64,000 nucleotides of DNA. Source: Algibacter mikhailovii (lineage in GTDB: Bacteria; Bacteroidota; Bacteroidia; Flavobacteriales; Flavobacteriaceae). Shown one piece after another: positions 1 through 13,900 of this stretch. Location: the NCBI RefSeq assembly GCF_014651495.1, contig NZ_BMWZ01000011.1, positions 1 through 64,000 on the forward strand. Reading direction: 5' to 3'. How positions within the stretch are numbered: the first letter of the stretch is position 1; each line of letters opens with the position of its first letter. The notes below the pieces were generated by a model that was not told the origin of the DNA, did not search any database, and worked only from the letters and a program-made list of their open reading frames with translations. The position numbers and the translations under genes are program-made.

Positions 1-1990
1 TCCTCCACCTGTAGCTCCCCAGTAAATCTCTGCAAAGTGCAGCGTGACTTCATAGGTTCCATTAGCTAAAGGTATGTTATAATTAAATTCCTTCTCATCT
101 GAACTGCGTTCTGTTTGATATAAACTCTCGACTTCAGCACTTGCATTTTCAAAAAACTTACCACCTGTAAAATACTGATCGGCTATAAAGGTCTCCCCTT
201 CGAAATCTAAGCTTGGTCCACCCGCATTTATGCGCAGCGCAAAGTCATTTGATACAGACTCTTCTACTGTAATATCTATGCTATCAGTAGCGCTCTCACC
301 TTCTACATCGCTTACCGTTAAAGTTACCGTATAGTTACCGGCTGCTGTAAATATATGACTTGGTGATGCTTCATTACTTACTGGTGTTCCATCACCAAAG
401 TTCCAAGCGTAAGCCGTAATACCTTTATCGTCACTAGACCCTATTGAATTAAATGCTATCGTCAATGGTGCAGGCCCTGATGTAAGATCTGAACCGGCTA
501 AAGCGACTGGCGCCTGATTAATGGCTTGACCAAGAATTTCTATGGCCGATAGCTTAGGTTGATTAACGCCATCACTTCCTGTAGCATCAAAATCCATATC
601 TAAAACCCCATCAGTAACTGTTACAGTAAATGTTTTAACTACTGCAGTCTGTGCACCTACATCTGCATTGATATCATAATTATCTAACAAGGTATCACCT
701 TCTATAGCAACATCAAAGATACGCTTACCTAGGCCGCCTTCAGCACCTCCTGTAGCTCCCCACCAAATCTCTGCAAAGTACAAGCTGACTTCATAGGTTC
801 CATTTGCTAAAGGTATGTTATAACCAAACACTGGAGGGCTTGCACTACGCTCCGATTGATACAATACTGGTACTGTTGCATTTGAATTAACAAATACTTT
901 TCCATCTACAAAATACTGATCTGCTATAAAGGTTTCTCCTTGATAGTCTACAGCTGGTCCGCCTGCATTGATACGTAAGGCAAAGTCATTTGACACAGCC
1001 TCTTCTACCGTTATATCTATGCTATCAGTAGAGCTCTCTCCTTCGTCATCGGTTACCGTTAAGGTTACTGTGTAGTTACCAGCTGCAGTAAATATATGAC
1101 TTGGTGAAGCCTCATTACTTTCTGGTGTTCCATCATCAAAGTCCCATGCATAATCCGTAATTGCTTTATCATCACTTGAACCACTGCTATCAAATACTAC
1201 TGTTAATGGTGCGGGACCTGATGTAATATCTGAATCGGCTACAGCGACTGGTTCTTCATTTGGAACTTGACTAAGAACCTCAATTCCTGCTAGTGTAGGT
1301 TCATTTGCACCATCACTTCCTGCAGCATCAAAATTCATATCAAGCGATCCATCAATTACTACTACTGTAAAAGTCTTAGTTACTTCGGTCAGTGTTCCTA
1401 CATCTTCAATTACATCATAATCATCTAGCACCGTATTTCCTTCTATTTCAACATCAAAAACACGACTACCTATGCCGCCTTCACGGCCTCCGGGAGCACC
1501 CCACCAAACCTCAGCAAAGTGCAAAGTGACTTCATAGGTCCCATTTGCTAATGGTATATTATAATCAAATACTTTTGGTACTGCTCCACGCTCTGATTGA
1601 TATAACTCTGGTAGATCAGCATTTTCATTTACAAAACTATAACCTCCTGTAAAATTTTGATCATCTATAAAGGTCTTTCCTTGATAATCTGAGGTTGGTC
1701 CACCTGCATTAATACGCAACGCAAATTCACCAGCTACTGAATCTTCTACCGTAATCTCTAAGCTATTATCAGTATTACTCTTTCCTTCTGAATCAGTTAC
1801 TGTCAATGTTACTGTGTAATTACCCGATTTAGTATAAGCATATGAAGGTTTCTCCAAATTACTTGTTGATCCATCCCCAAAATCCCAAAGGTATGTTAAG
1901 GCCTCATCACTATCATCACTTGACCTACTAGCATCAAATGGTATCACTAATGGCGTTGTTCCTGTTGTGCTTTCTGTAAATGCAACTGCA
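1..1990 (-). repeat. Tandem PKD-malectin units, 741-bp period
   Basis: Three successive pairs are visible. The linker after the malectin domain recurs at about 259, 1000 and 1741, an exact 741-nt (247-codon) period. Each PKD shows YAWDFDDGTP or a close variant and each malectin shows ALRINAGGP, NIPLANGTYEV and FAEIWWGA or FAEIYWGA. The third malectin is cut by the window edge, so the array may continue. Confidence 0.88.
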
Positions 1991-4900
1991 GTTGGTGCTA
2001 CATTTTCTTGAACAAGAATAGTAACAATAGCCGTATCAGTAAGCCCTGTTTCATCTTCAATAGTATATGTAAATGACGCTATGCCCTCAAAATCATTGTC
2101 TGGTGTAAACTCTACTGTCTTTTGATTAGCATTTAATATTGCTATTCCATTTTCTTCATTGTCTACATTAATAATATTAAGTTCATTTCCATTAGGCTCA
2201 GAATCATTAGCTAATAATTGGTCTAAAATAAGAGCTACATTTACTCTGGTAGTTCCTTCGTCATCAATGGCTACAGGAGGCTCATTGATAGTAACAGCCA
2301 AGGATGTAACTGCTTCAAGTCCATTAGTATCTGTTCCTGTAAACACCACGTTAAAAGTTCCTGCAGTATCAACAGGCGGTGTACCTGTTAATAATCCTGT
2401 TGTTCCATCAAAGTTCATCCAGTTTGGAAGATCTGCAGCTTCAACAGTTGCAACAATATCTAAAGTGTTTCCTGGATATCCTTTATCAAAATATTGCAAA
2501 ATATCTAATTCAAAAGTTTCTTCAATCTCTGCAAAATAATCCTCAATGGCCTCGGCAGTTGGAACCGCCTCTGGTCTAATATTTATAAAGTAGAATGTAT
2601 TATCATTCCAATCACAATTTGCAGAGCCTGCCCCACAACCATTGGCTATAAAATCCTGTAAAACTATATATTCATTGGGCACAACATTACCTTCCCTATC
2701 AATTACTTTATAAACCCTAGCGCCTAAAAGTCTACCGTTAGCAGAATTCTTTCCGCTTGTATTTTCAGTTGCAATCTGTATTCTAAAAGGCTCATTTATT
2801 GAGGATGCGGAATCAAAACTAATAGCATTCGAACTATTACTTTCTCTTGGCAATAGTGTCTGGAACCAATCGCTACCATGAGAAAAATTAATACCTCCTA
2901 TGGTTCCTGTTCCATTAGCTTCTATAAATTTGGCTCCATTCGAGCCTGGTCCATGTAAAGCCGATATTTGAATGCCTCGAACTGGTTGACTTGAATCAGC
3001 CTGAACAAATGTTGAGGATAAAATCATGTCGCCCTCATAGCCAGCATCAATATTATCAGCATCCGGATAATTAGAGCTTGGTCTAAAGGTTGTTTGGTTT
3101 GGCGGATCAATAGTACCATCGTCATTCACGATACTCAACATACTTGTTTGGAAACCAAAAGCGTCAAATACTTGCTGTGCTGTGATTTCATTTGACCCTT
3201 GACTAACACGTGAGTATGCGCCATTTAGCGTAGCGATAGCATCATTGGAGTTATCTGCATTTGAAACGATAGAAATATTTTCCACTATATTTCCTATGCC
3301 ATTGTTAGGTGTTGTTCCAATAAATGTTATCTCCAAATCTTCAGACTGTCCTGCTGTAATAGTCATTGGTAAGGAAATGGCTACTGGGCCATCTGTAGTC
3401 AACATAGACGCTGTAAAATCATTAGTATCAGAAATATTAACCTCTGTAATAATCAAATCTGCAGTTCCTTCGTTATGAATTCGCAATGTATTTGTATCGT
3501 GTACTGCTCTATTTGGCTCGTCACCAACTCTATGAAAAGTAAAATAGTCCTCTGCTGGAAAGCTTCTATTCGTTCCAGGTATTTTAGTCATATTCTCTAT
3601 AGCCAGTAAAGCACCAGAGCTTGGTTCCACAGTAAAGTTATAAGTCTCTTCAGTTGTATTTCCGTTCGCATCTTTCGCCGTTACAACAAGAACATGCACG
3701 CCATTTTCTGTTACCACAATAGCTTCTAAATAATCTTCAACCGGATTACCATCTAGGCTATATTGCAATGACTCTATACCTCCACTTTCACTTAAATCTT
3801 TAGCCTCTAAGGTTATAGAAACAAGACCTCTATAAACACCTGGAACATTCTCATTTCCATCAAAAGTAGCCGTTATTGTAGGAGGGAATAAAGAAATATC
3901 ATATGGGGCTAAGCGTATATAGTTTGGTTTAGCATTTGTTCCACCTGCTCCTAAAGAAAGGCGCAAGGTACCATCAACGACTTCAACCAATTGAGTCTCT
4001 TCATAGTTATCAGAACCATTTGATACAGCATTTTCCTGATCATAATCTAAAACAGTAACACCGTTTACATCTAATACATGATTACTATCTGTAAAATCTG
4101 GATCACCTACACTAATATTTACGGAATAACTACCATTAGGTACATTGACTACCCAATCTCTCAAAGGATAAGTAGCAGCCGTTCTGTGTCCCATAATTGT
4201 AAATGTACTTAGTAAAGCATCACCTTTTCTATTTCTGGCATTCTCTCCTGCATTAGCAGGTGCCAACGTACCCGGTTCTACCCAACCATATGCTATGTCG
4301 CCTAGATTTGTATTTCGTACTGCAAAAGGTAACCCAATATCATCAATATAACCAGGCGGCGAAACTTCTACATTGTCAGGATCTTGAAAGTTAAACTGGT
4401 AGGTATAAACCAACTCATTAGTTACACTTAAATTAACCGTAATTGTAGCTCCTTGATAATTAGGAGCAGTTGCCGTTACAGTCGTTTCATAATTACCAAT
4501 AGATAGCCCCGTAATATCAACACCTAATTCAAATGCTGTATTAACCTCATAGGTTTCTGGTAAAACAATCCAGTCTTCAGAAGTTGATAGTATAATCTCT
4601 GAAGCAGTTACCCCGCCATTAGCAGATAAGGTAATCTCCTGTGCATCTACATTTTCCTCACTAATAGATGCTACAAAATCCAAGTTCGGTTTATCAAAAT
4701 TCAAGACTAAAGATCCATCTACAAAAGGTGTTACATTATCTATTACAAATACATAATCTTGATAATCTCCATTAGTAGCGTCCTCAAAAGCAATAAGGTA
4801 ACTATTCTCAATGGCATTACCATCGCGATCAGCCATTGGATAAATCCTAGTTCTATGTGTCACTCCTTCAGATTGAAGAGCATTAAGAGCATCTTCTGTA

Positions 4901-7900
4901 TAATTGGTTCTATTAAATGTATTTGAATCTGTGTAAATTCCAAATACAGCACCCTGGGGATCAAACTGCATCACACCATTATCCGTAACAGGATTTAACG
5001 TTTGTGCATTTGGCAATCCATTGGAAATTGCATCTACTTCGTTTAAATTGACAGTACCATTGTTGTTTGTATACCATCCAAAAGGTAGGGTTTCAGCAGG
5101 TGAATATCGACCTACTGCAGTAATAGTTATTGGACCTTCTGTAGCCTTAATCCAAGTTTCAACTTCCACTTCGTCTCCAATAGGATCTGGATCCGTTCCA
5201 TTACTTAATGAATTCCATCCTACATCAATACCAATACCTAATGTATTTACAACTTGTTGTAAAAATGGTTCATTACCTCCTTCATATCCTCTTTTCTTAA
5301 GTGCATGCAAACCAACATTAAAGGTAGGGTTGACAGCATCATCACTTACTATAGCAAGCGCAGCGTCTTGATACCCTAAATTTGAATTATCAGTTTCAGG
5401 TGCGTAAGTAATGCTGTAGTCTATGCTCTCTCCAACGTTTACTGTTTGACTACCACTAGGGGTTACCGCATCAAATTGATTAGCAAAAACACCGGTTATA
5501 GAAGCACTTTGAATATTTAATACACCTGTACCATTATTTGTAATTGAAACAACTTTGGTATCAGAATCATCATCAGAATTATCGGTTCTTATTTCAAAAA
5601 TCAACTCCTCTGGAGTAGCCGCAATTTCTGGACCTATAACAGCAGGAACTGCTGCTCTTAACAACGTAATTCTTGATGTCCCATCTCCATTTCTATCATA
5701 TTCAGAAACATAAATATTACCTGTTCTTGGGTCTTCAATAAGGTCTAAAGGATCATCAAACCCACCTAAACCAGGAACATCTCCATTAACATTAGCAATA
5801 TCCCCGTTTGCTTTTGGTTGCATAACAAGTAAATCATCTTGACCACTAAAACGCACTACTAGAAGTAGGCCTTCAAGTTTACCACCAAAGGCATTACTTT
5901 GATATTCTATAACACCATTAGGCGATTTATTGAATTCGAAGTCATACGCTGGTTGTCTGTAATTTGGATCTGGTAATAAATCATCTGGGTATTTGTTAAC
6001 ATCAACATCTGATGCATTAATTTGACCTGGCACACCGCTGTAAGGCGCTCCACCATGATTTAAGACAAACTCTCCTCTATACGGGTTTGGATGCCCATGA
6101 TAAGATCCTCCCTTTGTTTTAAACAACCAATCTTTTTGTGTTTCACCACCTCTAAGAGCAGGTACACTTGGAATGGAATTTAATCCATCAATACGTCTTG
6201 CTAATGTATAAGACTCTGTTGCTGGAGAATTAGGGGAGGTATTATTATTACCTGCTGTACCATTGGTTGGTACATATAACCAACCATTTGAATGCCAAAG
6301 TAAGTCGTAAGCATTACGCACACCAGTAGCAAATAAAGTTAATGGTGCATTGGTAGCCCATGGGTTATAAACCGTCCTGCCTTGACCATCTATATAGGTT
6401 AAACTGGCATCAGCTGCATTGTTAATTGCTGATATATCATCAGTTGTAAATGCGCTCAATGGTAAACTCGAAGGTAATTTATCCAATTCAACTTTTAAAA
6501 TAGCCGCCGACAATAAGCGCTCTGGTCTATTTACCCAGTTAGGATCTGGATCACCTCCTGCTGAATTACTACCTTGGGTAATAAATAAATCTCCTGCTGG
6601 ATCAAAAGCAATACTATTAGTCAGGTGATCTTTACCAGATCTTGGTAAATGCACTATTAAATCTTGTACTGTTTCTAAGTTAGGTCCAGTTAATCGTGTT
6701 AAAACACCATCCCATTCAGGTCCATCAGTTACAGATGCCGCACTGTGGGTAATATAAGCTATCAAATCTTCGGCTGTTGATGTTGGATCAAAAGTTAAAC
6801 CAATAATCAATCTATTATTATTATTTCTTGCTCCATCCTCTGGATGTGCTGCTCCTGTTAATTCAGGAGATAATATCTGTAAATTTTCTAAAGTACCATC
6901 TGCGGCAATATCCCATCTAAAAATCTTACCATCAGACTGAAAATTACCAATAGTACTAGCATAAAGCTTACCATCTGGGCCTATTACTAAACTTGAAAAG
7001 TATTCCCCCGTTGTTTGGGCACCTAATTCAATTTCACCATTCACCTGAGTAAATTCTACTCCTGTTAAATCAAGATCAATATCAATATCTTCTTCACCTG
7101 TTGTGAGACTGGATTCAAAGGCTGTAAACGGTATACGAGTATTTATATCACCTACTAAATTAGCCTCAATACTACTTGTTAATCTAAAGACGTATTCTGT
7201 AAATGGTTTTAAATTACTACTTGGTGTTAAGGTAATAGCATCTCCTCCCCCTGTATCATTAGAGTTAGATGGCACTAAGACTTCTCCGCCAGAAGTAACC
7301 TCATATAGATTAACATTACCTGCTAGGGTATTTTTATCAAGTTCATATCCAGCCGGTGTAATAACTTCAACTGTAATTTGGAAATTATTTGTGAACACAC
7401 CCGTAGCATCATCTCTTGGTGAAACATTAGCAAAATAAGGCTCAGTAATAACGGTTGATTGGGTAATACCAATGCTATTTATTTTCGTATTGACACCACC
7501 ATTGGCATCAATGGTCAATTTACCATCTGTCACTTCTACAAGAACTGTTGCCGATGTAAATCTGGCGGATGCTCCCTGAGCACCTGAAGGCACATATTTA
7601 TCAATAGCATTTACTCCTTCTACATTTATACTATGCTCTGAATCTAATCCTGTTGGGTCTCCAACACCTACAGTTACATTATAGGAACCATTAGGAACAT
7701 CAATTTCCCAAATACCCGCTGGCGTTGTATCATCAATATCGCCATACTGCATGTGTATTAAAGTATTTTGTAAAAGACTAACACTACCAATACCTCTATT
7801 TCGTGCAAAACTAGATAAATCAAGTGTTGTATTATCATTAGCTGAAAGCCATCCATAATTATAGGTATTACCTCTATCTCCAAAACCTAATCCTGAATCT

Positions 7901-10900
7901 ACTAAATACCCTTCAGGTGGTGTGTCATTTGCTGTTGAGAAATTAATATTAACAGGCTCAAAGGCTATATCATTCTCATCTGCTTCAATACCAAAGTCCT
8001 CAAAACTATAGTTCACCACAGTACCAGCGTCCTCGCGCCTTTTAGTTGCAAAAATTCCTGCAAAACTTAAATTATCATAATCTGCATTGCCATTAATGTA
8101 TTCAGCTGCAAGAGGCAACGAACCAAATTCTACCTCTGCACCATTATTTAAGGTATAAAATGCTACTAACTCATCGTTATCAACATCAACATATAAACGT
8201 AATGTCACCGTACTTGTATTTAATCCATCAACAGCTGTAGTCTCTTGGTTAGCACCCACAGATAGTGCATTTACCTCAGAACGCAATTCAACACTACCAC
8301 TTGAATTGGCTACTAGTTTTACGAAATTATCTTCATCTAGTCCAAACCAAATACCGGCTTGCTCAGAATCATTACTAGCATCTGAATAAGGGCTCACAAT
8401 TGTTGTAGTGATACTAAAGTTCCCATACGAATCTGCATTAATACCAACGCCTAGTGCATTAATTTGGGAATTAGTATTAGTACTTGTGGTAGCTGTTCCA
8501 CCATTTGTTCTATAAGCTATTCCCTGAGTAGCTTCAATGATTAAATTACCATTATTAAAACTTAACTGTCCAGGTTCAAACCCAGGTACATTACTATTAA
8601 AAACTGGATTATCAGCAGCTAATCTAGCGGACGGATTATCGACCATAGTGAATCCAGTCTCTGCAAGTCCACCTTCTGCTCCGTTAAAAGCAAGGGCAAA
8701 CGGTAAAGCAACTTCTATTTGATCACATTCTAGAGTACTTATTGGTGAACATGCCACTTGCGGTGTATCATCAAATAATTTCACATTTCTGGCAATCACT
8801 ACTACATCTTGGTAATCGAAACCTTGTATATGCTCTTCTGTTGCAATGATATAAGCATTTTCTTCTCCTGGTAATTCATACACTCGAATATGGTGAGGAA
8901 TGGCACCACTAAACGTATTTAATGCATCTTCACTATATAATTGTCTATTATTAAATGCTGGCCATCTGTTAAAGAAACCGAACGTTTCTGCACCTGGATC
9001 AAATTGTAAAATTCCTGTGATAACAGGGTTTAATGTTTGCCCGTTATTGGTAACATCATTTTCAACGGTAAAAACTTCTGTAGTCGCATTAGCTGAGCCG
9101 CTTTCGTACCATCCAAAGGCTACAATAGGATTGCTTCCTTCTGGGCCATAAACACTCAATAATTCTAATGAAACTGGTCCGTCAGCTGCACGTTCAAACT
9201 TTTGAGCATCAATTTCGTCTCCCAATATATCGTTGTATGCAGAGCCATTAGGCAGATCTATAAGGTTAGTAGCCACATTTGTATCACCTACATTAATAAC
9301 ACCCGCACCCAAGTGCGTATCTAGTATCCATTGTAATGATGGTTCGTTAGTACCTCCTGAACCTAATTTACCCAGACCTTGCAGTTGGATAATAACCGGA
9401 TCAGTATTATCACCAGAAATTGTTAATTCGGCAACCGCTGGTCCAACGTTAGACGGATTAAAACGTACATTAAAGGAGCCTGTATTTTGAGCGTTTAGTG
9501 TTGCTGGTAAATCAACAACTTCAAAATCCGCACTAGCTGCTCCAGTAATACTAGCTTGTATATTTTCTAATGTTGCATTACCTAAATTAGAAAGCGAAAT
9601 TTCTTCTTCATACAAGTTTTCACCACTTGCTATGGCATCCCCCACTACCAAGTTAGTACCTACAGCGATAACAGGTGTAGGGCTCGCTTCATTTTTAGGT
9701 GTAAGTAATATAATTTGGCGTGTTCCATAATCAGAAACATATATATTTCCAGTATTAACATCTTCAACCAAATCTAAAGGATCATCAAATCCTGTGAATC
9801 CTGGTATTCCTTCTTTAAACGTGCCAATATCACCATTAGCACCATCTGGCACCAAGGCAATAATATCACTACCTCCACTATATCGCACTACTAAAATGGC
9901 ACCTTTAAGGTTTCCATTTTCGGCAGAACTTTTATATTCAATCACACCGTTTGGTGATTTATTAAATTCAAAATCAAAGGCTGCACCACGATAATTAACA
10001 TCTGCCACAACGCCATTATAAACCGCATTATTAACATCCTCATCACCTCTATTCAATACAAACTCTCCTCTAAACGGGTTTGGATGCCCATAGTAACCAA
10101 TCGTACTACTTGGATCAATTCTGAACAACCAGTCTCTTTGTGTATTATTCCCATCTGATGCAGAAATCACAGGATAATTACCACTAACATCTTGATGATT
10201 ATAAAACGTTCCATCCGGTCTATACATATCATCAATAGATGCTGGTGCATTACTCCCGCCAGCTGTTCCGTTAGTTGGTATATATAATTGCCCGTTTGAA
10301 TGCCATAATAAATCGTATGCATTTCTAATACCCGTAGCATACAATGTTAAAGGTGCATTGACGTAATAAGGGTTGTACAAACCATCCAAAGTTGGTGAAT
10401 TCACATCAACCGCTTTAATCGCGTCAATGTCTCTTGTTGTTTCTACATTAATTGGAAGATTATCACTATTTGGTAATAATGTTAAATCTAACCTTAAGTT
10501 TGCAGCAGAAAGCAAGCTTTCTGGTCTATTCCCCCAGGCATTATCTGGTTTTCCTGCGGCACTATTACTTCCTTGATTAAAATATAATACATTGGGCTCA
10601 CCTGGTTTAAAGGCTATACTATTGGTTAAGTGGTCTCGCAATGATCTTGGGAGTCTTGTAACTAAAAGCTCTTCTGTTGCTAAATCTGGTCCAGAAATCC
10701 TAGATATATTACCATCCCAATCTGGAGCATTACTTAGTGCGCCTGATTGATGAGAGATATAAGCCACTAATGCTGATGAGGTTGCGTCAGGCGCAAAGGC
10801 AAGACCTATAGCCGCTCTTGAACCATATCCTTCTTTCCATCCATCTAAAATCTCTTGATTTATTAGACTACCGTCTACATCCATATCCCATCTATAAATA

Positions 10901-13900
10901 TCTCCTCCTATTTCTAAACCATAAAACTTACCATCTGGCCCCACTGTTAGTGAGCTAAAATTGCCATTAGAGGCTACTGGTCCAGCATTATCGAAAGCAA
11001 CATTGTCTAAATCAGTATCTCCACCCCCAGTATTTCCATCTCCTGTTGTAAATGTAGAAGTAAAGACTTCAAAAGCCTCTCCGCTTGTATCCTCAACACC
11101 GTCAACAGTAAACACATAAGTTGTATTGGATTCTAAAGTTGTGGTAGGTGATAAATTTATGGCATCACCGCCACCTGTTGAATTCACTGTATATGATAAA
11201 TTAAGTAAACTCCCTTGTTTTTCTAACTTAACTGTAGACGTATTTACTGTTGCATTATTTAAACCGGCAACTCCGTTTTCATCGAAATTTGGAAAAAACA
11301 ATTCATTCGCTGAAACATTAGTACTTGTAGACACGTTAGTGGCACCATCAGCAGGAAATACACCTACAACTCTAGGTGTCTGAGGCTCGCTAGTTGCTGG
11401 CACTATATTCGCGTAATTTATCTTGGTATTGAATCCATCGGAAGCATCTATAGTTAATTTCCCGTCAGTAACATTTACTACGGCCGTACCGGTTGTAAAT
11501 CTTGTTAAAGCATTCGCTCCACCTGTAGGTACAAAATCATCAACTACATTCACCCCCTCAGCATTAATTCTATGTATAGGTCCAGTACCTTCCCCATCCA
11601 AACCTGGATCTCCTACTCCTACGGTTACCCGATAAACTCCATTAGGCACATCAATTTCCCATATACCTTCTGTAGCAACACCATTCCCTCCACCTGTATC
11701 ACCATACTGCATGTGGATTAATGTTTTTGTCAATAAGCTTACTGTAGAGTTTCTATTTCTAGCATTATCAGAAAGGTCAATTGGCGTGGTACCAGTAGTC
11801 TCCAACCAACCGTATGTCAGTCCATTTCCTCGACTACCGTATCCAAGACCTGAATCTACTTCGTAGTCCGGCTCAGTATCAGCACCTGAGGTGGCAAAAT
11901 TAATATTTACTGCAAAATCATTTTCAGCCGGCGTTACTGTTAAGTTAATCACTAGTTCTCCATTTACAAAACCTAAGTCTGGCTGGTCAATGGCAAAAAC
12001 ATTCGTTGAATACGTCCCCGGAACTAAACCAGTAGGATTAATACCAAACTCGACTAGTCCAGTTGCTGCCGTCAATGGCATAATTAACCAAGGAGATTCT
12101 GGATCTTCTTGAAAAGTAACACTTGGATTACCTGTATTAGCAGAAAGTGTAGTAGTTTGTGCAGCTACTGTTCCGCCTTCTGGAACAGTAAAATTGAGTT
12201 CTGTCACATCAAAAGCTAAGGTAGGAATTACCTCTTCGGCTTCTATTTCAAATGATTTGAATAGCACATCGATAGATTGATCTCCTGCGGCTCTTCTATG
12301 TGTTGCAAAAACTCCTGCGAAATTAGATAATTCCGAAGGGTTATTCGTATCATAAGAAGTTCCTGCAAAATAACTTGCTGGTACACTCAAGAGGTCAATA
12401 CTATTGGTTGACACTTGAACTTCTGCACCTCCATTTATAGAGTAAAATCCTTTTACTGTATTATTAATAGGGTCAAACTCTAAACGCAGCGCAACTAATT
12501 CTTCATCAGCAAGTGCAACATTTGCTGTATTTAATTCTCTGTACGCCAATGCTGCAGTGGTTTCATCCATATTTTCCACCTGCAGCTGAATCTTCTCAGT
12601 TTCTGCCCCTGTTTTAGCGATTACAAGTTTAATAATATGGTCTTCATCTAAGCCAAACCATAAACCTGTTTGCTGAGAATTGTTTCCTGCACTTTCAGAA
12701 AAATCAGGATTTAATAACGTGGTGCTTACACTAAAGGTTGTTAACGGCACATTAAGTCCAACACCTAAAGCATTCATTTGTGAATTGGTATCGGTACTAT
12801 TAGGGCTACCTTGAGATGATAGTTGGCTATAAAATATTCCTTTTGTACTTGTTATGGTCAAACCATCTACTCCTTGGTTAAGAAATAGAGGTGCATAGCC
12901 AGGTACATTTGCATCTGCAAACTCATCATCTGCGGCTAATCTTGAACTTGGCTCTAAAACCATAGTAAATCCAGTCTCAGATATATTACCATTTATAGCT
13001 GTAAAATCTAAGGCTAATGGCAAGGCGACATCAATTTGATCGCAGTCTAGTGTGCTTATTGGACTACATGGTAAAGATCCAACGGCAACATCAATAGTTA
13101 TAGTAGCACTATCTGTTAGATTAGTATCTGAAACTTCAACGGTTAATAAGTATTGTGGTGTTGTGGCATTATTAAGCGTGACAACATTGGTAATTATTCC
13201 TGTATTAGGATTAATAGCTAAATCTCCTGCTTCATTACCTGCTGTTATTGCATATGTAATAGAATCTTCGGCATCTATGGCTTCCACCGTCGCTATTTCG
13301 GTAGCAATGGCTGCATCTTCTGATACTATAAAAGACTGATCTTCAATTATTGGCGGCGTATTGATTTCGATTACAGTTAAGTCTAAATCAAGAATAGCTG
13401 GTTTATAACCTTGAGTAGAAGCAATCACTTGATCTTCCCTAGTATTACCAACTAATAAGTCTGTGGCATTTGTAACGAATTCATAGTTACCTAAGGCATT
13501 AGTTGCTGGTAAGGTTAACCAATCATTTGAAGCGGTCAAATTATCATTTATTAAAAGGCTAATCACGCCAGCTCCTGCTCCACTTAAATTACTAACTAAT
13601 AATCCTGATCCTGCAACTCCAAGATTTTCGCTTAAACCTGTTGGATCAAAAGCTAATATGCCATTTACTGCACTTCCTGTACTTTCTACAATTTCTATAT
13701 GGGTAATTTTTGAGTTAAACCCTCCTAATCCATTTACGGTAAGTAAGCCGTCGGTAACTTCAACAATCATAGTAGCAATGTTGGTCTTTGTATCTACTGG
13801 ATTAAAAGGTGCAATAATAGTATAACCCTCTACAGTAGCACTGTGACGACTATCAATAGAATTACTTACATCTCCTAAACCTAAAGTCACCTCATATGTC